From: Opisthocomus hoazin
Lineage: Eukaryota; Chordata; Aves; Opisthocomiformes; Opisthocomidae
Reading direction: 5' to 3'
DNA length: 64,000 nucleotides
Assembly (NCBI RefSeq): GCF_030867145.1
Contig: NC_134441.1
Coordinates: 8,664,992 to 8,728,991 of the forward strand
Below the pieces are notes generated by a model. The model worked only from the letters and a program-made list of their open reading frames with translations, was not told the origin of the DNA and did not search any database. A program made the translations under genes and the position numbers. Below, one piece after another: positions 47,534-59,500 of this stretch (within the stretch, counting starts at the first letter, position 1; every line of letters begins with the position of its first letter).

Positions 47534-47764
47534 GCCCAAAGCCCCTTCCCAGCTGATGGAGGAGGATGGGCAGAGCTTTGCCGCTCCCCCTCCTGCTTTC
47601 GGGTGGGTGCTCCTGCTCTGGAGACCCCCAGCCGCCTCCTTCCGCCCTCACGCGTGGCAGCAGGAGCCGTCTCAGCCTGGAAGGCCCTGGGCTGCTCCAG
47701 AGCCCCAGCCCCATCACTGCCCCCAGCTCCGCTCCTCCTGCGGGCCCCTGGGCAGGCTCCAGAA

Positions 47765-47995
47765 CGGGTAAGTTTTTCACTATCAGCTATTTATACAAAT
47801 ACTGGAACTTCTAAGACAGGCGCTCTCCAAATAAGGCATTTTGAAGTTTCAGCCATATGGGGGAATGTTGACAAAGAGGAGAAAAATACGTGTAAAAAGT
47901 TACCGGGTTGGCATTTCTCCCCATTCACGAGCTAGCAAAACAGAGCCCCATTTTTACAAGCCTGATCTTTACAAGATTGTTTTGGTTCTTCCAAG
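47765..47995. promoter_or_regulatory. Candidate ADRB3-proximal element
   Basis: AT-rich island about 1 kb upstream of ADRB3 in a GC-rich context, with CTATTTATAC (MEF2-like), CCATATGG, GTTGACAAAG and TTTACAAGATTGTTTTGG. Conservation is not tested; regulatory role inferred. Confidence 0.3.
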
Positions 47996-48334
47996 CAGTC
48001 AGACGAGGGCTTGATGCAACCGCTGTCAGCTCCGGGCTGGCTTGGCCCGCGCCCTGGGCTGGCTGTTCACAGCGCGTCTGTCCCCCCAGCGCCGCGCTCA
48101 CGGCACGAGCCGGACGGGCACGGGGACGTCGCTGTCTCTCGGACGTGGCTGCACACCCAGCGTGGCAGCAGACGGGGCTGCAGCTGGATTTTGTGTCTGA
48201 GAAATAAGGTGGTAGCATCTGCGGGGATGTCCGTGGGTAACGAGGGCATTGGGCTCGGCGCCGGGGAGCCAGCAGAGGCCGGGCACGGCAGGAGGATGGT
48301 CAGCTCTGTCACAACGCCGCTGGGTGACCAGGGG

Positions 48335-49085
48335 CTGGTGGCTCCTCATCCTCACCTCCACTCCCCATCTTCGCCTCCGCTCCCCATCCTTGCCTCCACT
48401 CCTCATTCTTGCTTCAACTCCTCACCAACACCTTCACTCCTCATCCTCACCTCCACTCCCCACCCTCACCTTTATTCCCCATCCTCACCTCCACTCCTCA
48501 TCTTCACCTCCGCTCCCCATCCTTGCCTCCACTCCCCACCGTCAATGTCCACTTCTCATCCTCGCCTCCGCTCCCCACTGTCACCTCCACTCCCCACCCT
48601 CGCCTCCGCTCCCCACCAACACCTTCATCCTCATCCTCGCCTCCACTCCCCACCCTCGCCTCCGCTCCCCACCCTCGCCTCTGCTCCCCACCTACACCTT
48701 CATCCTCATCCTCGCCTCCACTCCCCACCCTCGCCTCCGCTCCCCACCCTCGCCTCCGCTCCCCACCAACACCTTCATCCTCATCCTCTCCTCCGCTCCC
48801 CACCCTCGCCTCTGCTCCCCACCAACACCTTCATCCTCATCCTCGCCTCCACTCCCCACCCTCACCTCCGCTCCCCACCCTCGCCTCTGCTCCCCACCTA
48901 CACCTTCATCCTCATCCTCGCCTCCGCTCCCCACCCTCGCCTCCGCTCCCCACCCTCGCCTCTGCTCCCCACCAACAACTTCATCCTCATCCTCGCCTCC
49001 ACTCCCCACCCTCGCCTCCGCTCCCCACCAACACCTTCATCCTCATCCTCGCCTCCGATCCCCACCCTCGCCTCCGCCCCCCAGC
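48335..49085 (+). repeat. ~19-bp minisatellite with higher-order structure
   Basis: Basic unit about CTCCGCTCCCCACCCTCGC. Every two to four units are punctuated by CCAACACCTTCATCCTCATC or CCTACACCTTCATCCTCATC, giving higher-order copies roughly 75-115 bp long. About 750 bp in all. C-rich on +, so G-rich on the other strand. Confidence 0.95.
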
Positions 49086-49774
49086 AGCCCTGTGTGCGCC
49101 CACCCGTCCGAGCTGGGCTGTGCACCGGCTCCTGGGCGCTGGGGGGGCTGTAGGGCTCAGCCCCAGGGGTTTTACGCCGTGTTCTCCCGCAGACGGTCCC
49201 TGCGGCGTGCTCAGACCATCTCCACGCCACCGTGCCCTGGAGGGGAGCTCCCACCACGCTCGAAGTGAGGAACAGACAGACGCGCTGCCCACAGCAGGAC
49301 ACACAGCCAGGCTTTGCTGAGGCTTCCAGAACGCCACTGCTGATGTCTGCTCCCCGGCACTTACACTTTTCCTCCCAGCCCCAGACAGGAGAGCCGGGCG
49401 CCCGCCTGCCTTCCCCGCGAGCCGGCTGGACTGGGGAGAGGAAGGGAGAGTCCCAGGCGTTCCGTCGAGGCAGGGGAAGTAACGTGGCTCCGTATCTTTG
49501 TCCCAGTTTTACAGCTGGAAAAGCTGAAGGGCAGAGATGCTGGGTCTCGCTCCGCCCTGACCCCCCCCACCCCGCTCTACAACCTTGACCCAAGCCCCCA
49601 CGCGCCGGAGACCCCGGCTGCACCCTCCAGCCCAGGGCTGAGGCTCCAGGGAAAGCAAGCAAAGCATCCTCTCCCCTTGCCCGTCCCTGTCCTTAGCCCC
49701 TCGACCTGAGCAGCCACCACGGGCAGGGGAGGCAGAGCTGGCCCCGGGGAGACCTTGCAGGGAAACGCTGCCCG

Positions 49775-49915
49775 GGGGGGTCAAGTGGCTGTTTAGAAAA
49801 CTCTGGGAAAATATGTTTATGCTGTGGATCAGAGCGGCTCCTTTGGCTGTCACTGCAGAGTAAACAATGGGTATTTAAAAATACTTCTTTCTACACAGAG
49901 AGAGAGTCCAGATGG
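49775..49915. promoter_or_regulatory. Candidate enhancer with FOX, SOX and MEF2-like sites
   Basis: Contains ATATGTTTATGCTG, GTAAACAATGGG (overlapping FOX and SOX cores) and TATTTAAAAATAC (MEF2-like), plus GGCTGTCACTGC. Sharp drop in GC relative to flanks. It lies 3 kb upstream of ADRB3. Function inferred. Confidence 0.35.
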
Positions 49916-50981
49916 ATTAGGGAAGATCCCTGCTTGGGGAGCACTGGGATGCGGGGAGCGCTGGGATGCGGGGAGCGAGCAGTGCAGCTCTCCTTGCAAT
50001 GGAGCCTGCGGAGGTGTCTGGAGGAAACAGACACCTGAGCTGGTCCCAGGCACGTCCAGCGGGCACAGGGTCTGCCATGGGGGCAGAGGGGTGAGATGGC
50101 ACGAGAAGCACCAGCTCTGGAGCCCTTTGCAGGGGCGGTCTGGCAGCACCCGGAGGGTGCCCCGTCTCGGGGCAGTTCCCCCCGCCAAGCCAACAGAGCC
50201 TCTGCCTCCAGCCCGCTCTGGGGAAGGGCGATGCAGCCTGAGGGTGCCGAGCTGGCGCGGGTCGCAGCGTCAGCGCTGCAGAGCGAGCCAGAGACGCGGC
50301 GGAGCTGACCCTGCCACCCGCAGACCGGGGAGCCAGCCCTTGCCCAGAGCAGAGGTCCGCCGGCGTGCCTCTGCGGATCTGCACCGGGGGGAGGCTGGCC
50401 GAGGGAGGACCGACCATCTCCATCCACCCAGGAGATGAATCCAGCCTGGGCAAGCGGTGTGCGTGCCCGTGCCCGGGCAGCTGGCAGGGAGGAGGGTGCC
50501 AGCGGCCGGATCCCTGCCCAAGATCCCAGGACCTGCCACCTCGGGTGTTAAGCACTGTTTTAATCCTCCATCCCTCCTGCTCGGTGGGTAATCGCATCTG
50601 TGAGCTCGCTAAAGCTGGCTGGGCCCAGGGAGGGCAGGCGGGCACCGAGGAGGGGCTGAGGCTCGGCGGGAGGGGAGCAGAGACCGGGCAGCAGCAGGCA
50701 AGCACCAGCTTTGCCTCCAGCATCAGGCGCAGCACATTCAGACTCTGCCAAGGCTGGGCCCGGCTGGTGCCATGCTAGGATAAAACGAAAGCTTTTTATA
50801 GCTGGGAATTCTTGCTCTCCTCCCTGGCACGCTGTTTGCGTACTCGCCGTTACAGCACGAGTGATAAAACCCAGCACATGGCAGAAGCCACAGCGGCGTT
50901 GCTTCTCGCTGCCAGCACCGCTGCCGGAACACCGACGGCAGGGACTCCGGCATCCCCCTCTCCCCGGGGCCGCACTGCTCG

Positions 50982-51042
50982 CAGAATCACAGCATGGTAG
51001 GGGTTGGAAGGGACCTGTGTGGATCACCTCGTGCATCTCCCC
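50982..51042 (-). mobile_element. CR1 LINE 3'-end fragment (reverse orientation)
   Basis: GCAGAATCACAGCATGGTAG followed by GGGTTGGAAGGGACCT and GGATCACCTCGTGCA is the reverse complement of the CR1 3' end. Only about 60 bp remains. Confidence 0.85.
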
Positions 51043-52284
51043 TTTGGCTCAGCCTTCCTCAGCTTCCGCACCGCAGCGGGGGGTCAGAACGCAAACCAAG
51101 CGCAGCACGCGACCGCACCGACGCTGCCGACGCAGCATCTGGGGGGTTTTGTCTGTCCATGCCCAGCCCTTCCCTGGAGCGTGGGTGCGGGGAGTGGAGC
51201 AGGGGAGAGGCTCGGCTGCACCCAGAGAGATGCAGTTCAGCTTTGCACCAGTAAGAGACCGTGCCAGACCCCCTCTTGAGCCAGGCTTGCGTTGCGAAGC
51301 GTTGCCCGTCCACGGAATTCAGAGCCAGAGCCGTGCTGGCACAAGTCCCCAGCCCGGAGCAAAGGGCAAGGGCAGCCAGAGAGGTTCACCACCACCGCAG
51401 CCTGGAGAGCCGCGAGCCCCAGCACAGCTGCGATGGGCACCAGACCCCCACAGCTTCATCAGCACTCATTCCCCCACCACGCTTCCAGAAAGATCTTTGA
51501 AGAAACCACACATACTCTATGACCCAGCCTAGCCAGGGCAACCTGAGCAGCCACTAAAGCCCTCAAGAGCTTCAAAACGTGATTTGCTCACGCAAAGCCT
51601 CCAGGGAAGCACCCAGGCAGGCGTGGGGTGGCAGGCTCAGGCTCTGCGGGCAGGGCTGTCACTGCTGAGAGCTGCCAGCCCACATTAGGTGAGTCCCACC
51701 AGAGCAGGACCCCGCAGCATCCCCATCCGCACAGGGGCTCTGAGTCAGCCCTGCCCAGAGACCCCCCAGCACCGGGCAGTGCTGCGTGGGGCTGGTCAGA
51801 CGTCCCCTCTGCAGCAAACCTGCCCGTGCTCAGGCCATCCAGCACACAAAGCCACCCACCCTGTCACCACCTGCCCCGGAGCAAGCCACCAGCCCCTGCC
51901 AGGCTGCTGCCACACCGCTGGCTGCCCTCGGGTCCCACCAGCTCCCCAGCTTCATTTGTTCCTCCCTCTCCAATCCCAAAATGCCTCCCAGGTGGAGGGG
52001 GCTGCATCCCGCTTCAGCACTGACCCCCTCTCGCTGGGCAGGCTGGGGTAGCTGAGGGGTGAGATGGGGGAGACCCTGCCTGCCCACCCAGGGCCTCGGG
52101 GGACACCCGGGGACAGCGCAGGAGGTCGGTGAGGACCGTGCGATGCTCTCCCCTCTGCCCACGCACGAGCTGCTCAGGGAGCATCATTTCACCCCGAATC
52201 CCCTTGGAGCCCCGGGGCTCGGCGGGGTGGGCACGGGGCCAGGCCAGGCACTGGGCTCTTGGCAGCGGGTCCTGCTCTGCCTTT

Positions 52285-52440
52285 AATGTCCACAGCGGTA
52301 ATTAGTCTGGGGCTGTCCGCGCTGAGACCTTAGGAATAGTTTCCATATCGGATCCACAAATCTTGCTTTGAAGTTGTTTGGGATTATCTGTCATCATGCT
52401 TCCTCGTCAGCACATAAACACGCTGTGATGGAGCTCCAGC
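52285..52440. promoter_or_regulatory. Candidate conserved noncoding element
   Basis: AT-richer block with GGTAATTAGTC (homeodomain), CTTTGAAGTTG (TCF/LEF-like), GATTATCTGTCATCATG (TALE-type) and CATAAACACG (FOX-like). Among the most enhancer-like stretches in the ADRB3-EIF4EBP1 gap; inferred from motif density only. Confidence 0.3.
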
Positions 52441-54312
52441 CCGCTGGGTACTGCCTGTCCCGGGAAGGCTGCGGGAAGCTGGGCATAAACGCTCGGCTCG
52501 AGCTGAACTCTCCTCCCCCGGTAAACGCAAGCGCAGCGCTGGGAGCCGCAGCATCGCGTCAGCCGGGGCTCAGGCAGCGGCAGGAAGGGAAGAATTCTCT
52601 GTCAGAGCAATAAAAAAATAATAAAAATGTGCTGTTTCACTGACTCTCACGCAAGCTGCTGCTTTTAGAGGTTGGGTTAGCACAGGCACGCTCGGTACCC
52701 CGCAGCACCCGCACAGGGGAACACACTTCCCGTCGCGAGGCAGCAAATATGATGCCTTTACAGGGGTTTAAGCCGGTGCTTGGTGCTTTGCTTCTGGGGC
52801 AGCTCAGAACCCCCGGCGCAGCTATGACCCGCCTGCCGCCCCGGCGCAGCACGGGGGGCAGCCCCGGTGCCACCCCGGTCCCGGCTCGGGGCAAGCCCTG
52901 CTTCCCGCAGCAACGGGGACGGGAGCGTCCCGGCGGGCTCCGAGCTGCCCCGTGTCTGGGAGGGCGAGCGGCCGCCTCGCACGCTCGCACCCTGTTTTCC
53001 AAGCGAAGCTGCTGGGAGCAAACGCGTCGCGAGTGATGAAAGAGGCTGAGTGTGCCCTGGGTACCGAGTGGGTCAGAGCCCGCGGCTGGCTGCCCGCGCA
53101 GGCAGGGCTGAGGTCACTCGATCTGCCCGTCCCCACAGTGTTCTGCCCTACGGACACACAGCTTCGACGGACGGAGCCGTGGTGTCCTCCGGGCTGAAGG
53201 ATGGGGCCGGACAGGGCTGGTGGGGTCCCTTCTCCTCGCCTGGGGCTCCCTGGGGTGGCTTTGGGGGGACAGACAGGGCTGGAGGGGTGGGAAACCTGGC
53301 ACGGTGAAGGCAGCTTGTTACCCCCCGCGACGGTGAGCAGCGGTGCTTGCTCCCGGAGAGGAGACGGAGGCAGGAACCCGGCTGCTGGGGCCGGTGCTGC
53401 CCTGCCCAGAGCACGGCCATGGCCGCTGCGGGGCTGCGGCTCTGCCCGGGGCTGCGGCAGCGTGGTGAGAACTGGGGAAAGGGACACCGAGATGCTGAAA
53501 CCCAGCCAGGGTCAAAGGCTACACTCGAGCAACCTCAGGTCCTTCTCCTGTCCCCCAAATCCCTGAACAGCGACGTTTTCAGATTTTTTCTTTTAAAAAA
53601 ATCTTAACAAAGCTGATTTCTTTCCCACGTTGCTGAGGGGAAAGCCTGCAGCAGCAGCAAGAGCAAAGCCTGCGGGCAGTTCTTCCCCATTTTTGACATT
53701 TTTCAAGCCCCTCGCAGCAGGGTTTCATTTCTGACATCGCCCGTCGCCCTCCGGGTGCCCAGGGGAGTGAGAGTCCTGCTGCCGCTGCCCAGATCCGCAA
53801 GGGTTTTACAGAGGTTTTCACAGCCCCTTCTCCACCGTTTCTGGTTTCCCCGCAGCTATTGCTAAAGAAAAACAGGGTGGGGGGGAAGGAGGGAGAAGTT
53901 TGCAATAACACTGATACGGATTTCACAAAAAGTGTGGAAACTGGTGAGGAATTTCAGCAACCAAACAAGGTCTGAGCGTAGCTGTGCTCGCCGGCGGAGG
54001 ATTCCGAGGCAGAGAGGAACCTCCCAGCCGTGGTTCTCCCAGCTCTGCCCTGGCCGTGAGGCAGCGGGGTGCGTGTCTGGCCCCACTTTGGGGAGAAAAG
54101 GCTGGTTTGGGCAAACCGTCCCGGCGCTGCGTGCATCCCCCTGCCCCTCCTCTGCCCCTTCCCTGCCCCGGGGTCCCGGCCGAGCCCTACTGCCGAACCC
54201 CATCGCCGTGTCCCACCGCGGTCCCCTCCCGGGCCTGACCCCGCTCCCAGCGCCCGGTTGTGCAGCCCCGGGCTGGGTTTGCTGCCAGCCCCTGACGTGT
54301 GCCGGGTGGGAA

Positions 54313-54352
54313 AACAACAACAACAACAACGAGGAGGAGGAGGAGGAGGAGG
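54313..54352 (+). repeat. (AAC)n(GAG)n trinucleotide microsatellite
   Basis: About six AAC followed by about seven GAG triplets. Confidence 0.95.
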
Positions 54353-54933
54353 TCAGGTGCTTCCCCTCTGGCTCTGGCCGTGGGCACAGGGTGGCTCCCA
54401 TGCCATGGCGACTATTTTTAACCCGTGCACTCCTCCTGCATCCCTGGCGTTTCTCAGAAACCTCCTCCTTGAGGGAAGCAAATGGGGAAAAGGTTCCTCC
54501 CCACCAGCATCCCGGAGCTAGTGCTGAGCGCTGGGAGAAGCGGCTGCCCCATCGCCCTGTCCCCGTGCCCAGCCCACCCGGACCGAGACCCCCGGGGCTG
54601 CGAGGGGCTCCGGGTCCCTCGGCCCTGGCAGGTGAAACTTCCTGCCCCGGGCTGGGAGCTGAGCGAGACTTCACAGCTCCAGGCACCCTCGTCACCGCCC
54701 AGAGCCATCTCTCCGAGCCCGGCTCCAGCGCCCACAGCCCGTGAAAGCCGCCCGCTCCTCCTGGCGTGCCACGGGCGCGCGTTTCCATCGGCTCGCGCCT
54801 CGCATCCCGCCCGGAGCCCGGCTCTGACGCTTGTGCAAGAAGCCCAGCCAGCAGCCGCTTTTTCGGTGACTCCCTTTGGTGGGGAGAGGCGAGAATATGA
54901 ATGGGGAGGTCCTGCGGCCGCAGCGGTGGGAGC

Positions 54934-54967
54934 AAGGAGGAGGAGGAGGAGGAGGAGGAAGAGGAGT
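54934..54967 (+). repeat. (GGA)n trinucleotide microsatellite
   Basis: About ten GAG/GGA triplets with one GAA interruption. Confidence 0.95.
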
Positions 54968-56099
54968 CAGACACTGAGCCGGTTTCCAAAGCCCGACTTT
55001 CAGGGAAGGCAGCACCCGTGCTGGCAGCTCGGCCTCAGCCCCTGCCTGAGCATCCCGCTTCACGCCGGAGCCGGCACGGCCACGCGCAGCCCGGCTGCCC
55101 AGGGCAGGTGACTCTCGGTCCAGGCAGGGAGTCAACACCTCTCCCCGTCGCGGGGGTCTCTGGGGCTGCGCAGGGCAGCGGCGGCTGACCCCGGGCAGGG
55201 CAGGCAGCCGTGGGAGCGGGGAGCCTGCCCGCAGCGGCTCCGGGCTGGCGGCGGGACCGAGCCCCTCCGAGGCCGGGAAAAGTCCGAGGAACATTTCTTT
55301 TCCCAGCTGGCACATGGGCCTTTTGGCTCCCAGCAGCGACTTGGAGCGCGAGCGAGGGTGGCGGGGGACTCGGGTGCTGGGACCCCTGGTCGGGGTGGCT
55401 GCGCTGGGAGCTGCCCCCGCTCTCTCGGCTGCTCTGCCGCGGGGAGAGCCGGGCATCCGCACGGCAGCGCGGGCAGATCGCTCACCAACGCCGTCCGTCT
55501 CCCGGGCAGCTCCCAGCCCACCCGCGGAGCACGGCACGCGCGGGCAGGGGCGAAGGCAGCTGCCGGCACATGGCAGAGGTGCCATGCAAAGGGCACGGAC
55601 GTGAGCCTGCGGCCGACGGGCAGAAGCTTCCCGCCCCATCCAGGGAGGCATCCCAGCTCCCAGGAGTCTGACTTGGTGCCGTTTGCTGTCCCGGCTCCAT
55701 TTTCCCCCCCCGCAGTCATTTCTGACGAGCTTTTCCCCCGCCAAGCAGCCAGAGACCCCCAGCCCTGGGCGCAGGAGAGCCCCTGCGGCCCCTCGCTCCG
55801 GGGCAGAGCTTGCCACGGGTTCGAGCAGAGTCATGATCAGTGTGAGACACCGGTGCCAGGCGTGTGCCCACACCGTGCCAGCCCACAGGGACAGCCCTCC
55901 CTCTGCCAAATTCCCTTCGCAAGAGCTTGAGCCAAGCGTCACGCCCCAGGGTGCGAGTCGGGGTGCTGAGCTCGCCCAGCAAGTGCCAGCCCGGGGGTCA
56001 GGGACATTGGGGACCGCGGCCCTGCCCAGCCCCGAGCCCCGTCGCGGGTCTTCCTGCCCGAGGGCCACGGGCAGGGCGGAGGTGCGCTTCCCACGGGCA

Positions 56100-56222
56100 G
56101 GATGGGCTTGTTTACCAGGGGCAACTTTTATCTGCACAAACAGCTCTCGGGCGGGCAAAGTGGATGTGGGTTTGTCGTTATCTCCGCCGGCAATCGGAGG
56201 GGAATGTAAACACGGATGGGGT
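56100..56222. promoter_or_regulatory. Candidate FOX/GATA element
   Basis: GCTTGTTTACCAGG, ACTTTTATCTGCAC, TCGTTATCTCCG and GAATGTAAACACGG: paired FOX cores flanking paired GATA cores in about 110 bp. It lies 3.3 kb upstream of EIF4EBP1. Role inferred. Confidence 0.3.
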
Positions 56223-56753
56223 GGAAATGCCGCGGCACAGGGACATCCTCGGCGGGGGGTCACTGCGGTGGGCAGCAGCGCTCGGAGACCCACCGCCACC
56301 CCACCCTGCGTGGGGCTGGAGCTGGGTTTCGCAGCCGCGGGAGAGCCGGGGTGCGGCTGGAGACGAGCCGTCCCGCCCGGGATCCGCGCAGACGGGGAGG
56401 TGATGGATGGGGCGAGACGATAGCCACCGGTCCCCGCTGCCCACCATGCAGGAGTTTATCGTCCCCCTCGGTTTATTTTCTTCCTCTCTGCAGCAAACCC
56501 TCCTGCAATCCGCAGCCCGGGTCGTGCTGGTCGCAGTGCGGCCGGCGATAGCCCGGGACGGGCAGGAACGGCCCCTCGCTGCCCATCCCCGGGGGCTGCT
56601 CTCACGCCAGGGACCGAGGGTCCCGGCGTCGTGTGTACAGCGCAAACTTCATCATCTCATGACTTCCCGAGAGCCACGAGGCAGATTTCCCTCCCTGGGA
56701 GCCTGCCGGAGGAGCGAGTGCTTTCCAAAGAGCCACCCTTGCTCGGGTAAAAG

Positions 56754-56761
56754 TGACGTCA
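56754..56761. promoter_or_regulatory. Palindromic CRE (TGACGTCA)
   Basis: Perfect cyclic-AMP response element consensus in the gap 2.7 kb upstream of EIF4EBP1. It could be a CREB/ATF site; a single 8-mer match is weak evidence. Confidence 0.3.
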
Positions 56762-58139
56762 CCCAGGTCAGCCGCAGAGACGCTGCAGCTGCTGGTGAGC
56801 GGGCGAGGGCACAGACACCTCCAGGCAGCCCTTCTGCTCCCGATTCAGAAGGCCAAAAGGCGACAACCCGCTACCACATGAGGATGACGAAGGGCTTTCC
56901 AGCCCTGTTCGCAGCCCGGGGAGAGGGCAGATAAAGCGCCCTAGGGACGAACACCCCGTAACCAGCGGGCGCTGGTGGCCCGGGCAGGCGAACGCCGGGG
57001 CCCCGTGGCTCCTCCCTGGCAGCAGGAGCTGATGTTGGGGGGCATCTCACGAACCCCCCGGCCAGGAGCATCCCTGGTCCCTGGGGTGCTGCCGGCAGCA
57101 CCGAGCTCCGGCAGGCGTTGTCATGGGGCTGGGGTCCCCACGTCCCCCTTTGTCTCTTTTCTCGGTGGCTGTCGGTGCCGTCCCCCGGCGCAGAACTGCC
57201 AGGCGCGGCAGGGACAGGCAGCACGGGGGTCCTGCTCCCCCGGGGGCATCACTGATTTATTGCCCGGGGCCAGTTGTTCCCTGGCCCTGGGTCCAGGTGG
57301 TTTCCCCTTTCTTTCTTCTTGCTTTTTTTCAATCTCCAGCCCGTGTGGGAAATGGGAGACAGAGACGGATGAGGAGGAAAGGCTATTGTTAGGGCTGCGG
57401 GCTCCGCATCCCAGCCCGGCTCGCTCGGTGCCAGCTGGTTTATCGGGGGGTCTCTCCAGCGGGGATGGCATCAGCAGAGCGCAGGAAGGACGTCGCTGCC
57501 AGCCCGGGCGAGCAGCGTGTTCCCCACGACGGGCTGGAGCTCTGCAGAGCTCAGCAACGGCAGTGAGACCCGAGCATCCGCGTCCTCGGTCTGGGAGGGG
57601 ACCAGCGTCCCGCGCTGCCCAGCTCCGCTGCAGCCTTCCGGGGTCTCCTGGGCACCCCAAGCGCCTCACGGGAGCCCCCACCATGGGGATGTGCCTGCGG
57701 GTCTCAGGGCGAGGAGAAGCCGTCGCTGCGGGACAGGAGGGCTCCGGTTCCCTGCAGGGGCATCCCCAGAAATGGGGTTTTGTGGGATTTTGAGCGCCCT
57801 GAGCGTTTTTCCCTCCGCTTGTCCTTGCCTGCACCCCAAGCTGGGGTCCCCCAGGCCCCGAGGGCAGATGCCCCAATGAAGCGGGGGGCTTGTGGTCCCC
57901 TGCTCCCCCCCAGACAGGGTGTGCCCTCAAACCCTGACCTCCCCTGGCTCCTTGACCCCGTAATGGTCCATTCTCTGGGAGGAGGAGGAGGAAATGGCAG
58001 CGGACCTTGTTGTTTGGCAGCGGGACGCCTCGCTGGGTTGGGGGTCACTGCTGATGTCACTCGCCACGGCCGGATGTGTTCCTTTTCCTGCCTCAGTGCC
58101 CGGTGATCGATTCAGCAGCTGGCACGGGGTGAGGGCTGC

Positions 58140-58450
58140 CTGCCTGGCACCGCAGGCTGCCCGGGGTCCTGGGGGTCCTCGGGGGGCACAGCAGCCTGTG
58201 TGTGTTCTCAGGGGTTCTTGGGGGGCACCGTAATCTCCCTGGGTTCTCAGGGTTTTTTGGAGGGCACCACAGCCTGCCCAGGGTCCCGGGGGTTCTTCTG
58301 GGGCACAGCAGCCTGCCTGGGGTCTGAGGGGTTTTTGGGGGGCACCGCAGCCTTCCCAGGGTCCTGGGGGTCCTTGCGGGGCACAGCAGCCTGCGTGGGT
58401 TCTCAGGGGTTCTTGGGGGGCACCGCAGCCTGCCCGGGGTCCCAGGAGCC
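58140..58450 (+). repeat. ~39-bp minisatellite, about 8 copies
   Basis: Degenerate units of GGCACCGCAGCCTGCCCGGG followed by GTCCTGGGGGTTCTTGGGG. G-rich on +. Confidence 0.9.
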
Positions 58451-59279
58451 CTCGTATCTTCCCTCTCCATTCCCCAGCCTGGCAGGAGCCCCCCCGCCCT
58501 GGCCACATGAATGCTGCCCTGGAGAAAGGGCTCAGAGCCCCCCCAGGGACCCTCGGCACCCTGTGACCCCCCAGGGCTGAGGTTTCACGCCGCGGGGATG
58601 GGGCAGCGGTCAGGGGGCCGTGGGAGCTGGCAGGGCAGCAGGGAGGGCAGCGAGGCAGCTGGCGGCGGGGTCTGGGGGGGCCGGGGGCCGGCTGCATCCC
58701 CCCCCCCCGCCCGGGACCACCACTGCCACAGCCCCGGCACCCCAACGCCGCCGGGGAGCACCCGGGGGGGGCTTTTGCGGGGGTCCCGCAGCTTCGGGGG
58801 GGATTTGCGGGTTCTGCCCCTGCCCGGGGGTGCTCGGGGGGGCTTTGTGCCAGCGCTTCACCCCCGGGAGCCCCAGCTCTGCCCCCCGCAGCCCCGCTCA
58901 GGGCGCGTTGCAGCCCCCCAACCCGGGGCACGGCGTGGGGGGCGGCGAACACGCGGGCAGGCGCTGCGTGGCCCCCCCGGCCCCTCCCGCGTTTGCTCCC
59001 AGCCCCCCACCCCACCCCTCCACCCCCGGGGGCGGCAGAGCCATTTGGGACGGGGGTCTGCCCCCCGGGCGGGCTGACATCTGTCCCGGCAGCGTTCACA
59101 CCGCGACCTCCCACAGCGACCACCCCGCGTGGGGTCACTTAACGGGGGCGGGGACACACCCACCCCCCTCCCCGTGGGGAGCAGCGCTGCCGGCATCGCC
59201 CCGCGACCCCCGAGGGGTCTCTGCACGGCGCTGGGGGCACGGCCCCCGGGAGCGGGGGGCACAGGGACCCGCCGGCCGC

Positions 59280-59500
59280 CCCGCTCCACGCCCCGCCCCT
59301 CCTAAACCCCGCCCCCTAAAACCCCACCCCTCCTACCACGCCCCTAAACCGCGCCCCCGGGCCCGCCCCGCCCCCTAAACCCCGCCCCCCGCTGTATTTC
59401 CCGCCGCACCCCGCGGCGGAAGGGGCGTGTCTGGAGGCGGAAGCGGAAGCGGCGGGCGGGGCGGGCGGCAGCCGCAGCGCCCTGTCGCGGTGGCGGTGCC
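59280..59500 (+). promoter_or_regulatory. EIF4EBP1: EIF4EBP1 promoter (GC boxes, ETS sites)
   Basis: At least six CCCCGCCCC/CCACGCCCC-type GC boxes alternate with TAAAC/TAAAA spacers (59280-59395), followed by tandem GCGGAAGCGGAAGC ETS-like sites and a CpG-rich, TATA-less leader to the start codon. Confidence 0.6.

Larger units (their letters stand above)
46760..59500. other. Gene-poor interval between ADRB3 and EIF4EBP1
   Basis: About 12.7 kb. No coding exon with family resemblance or consistent splice structure was found on either strand, although GC-rich open frames up to 535 codons occur. It contains three minisatellites, one CR1 fragment, trinucleotide runs, the ADRB3 5' region, the EIF4EBP1 promoter and several AT-richer motif clusters listed separately. 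Confidence 0.6.

Noticed and set aside
48011-49268. 300-380-codon frames on + and their - strand counterparts
   Set aside because: Products are tandem Ser/Pro/His repeats from the nested 19-bp minisatellite.
53862-56299. 375- and 535-codon minus-strand frames
   Set aside because: Low-complexity composition typical of GC-rich sequence, no domain, no splice pattern, with trinucleotide repeats inside.
57121-59138. Long frames on both strands upstream of EIF4EBP1
   Set aside because: They span the 39-bp minisatellite and the CpG-rich promoter flank; no family resemblance.
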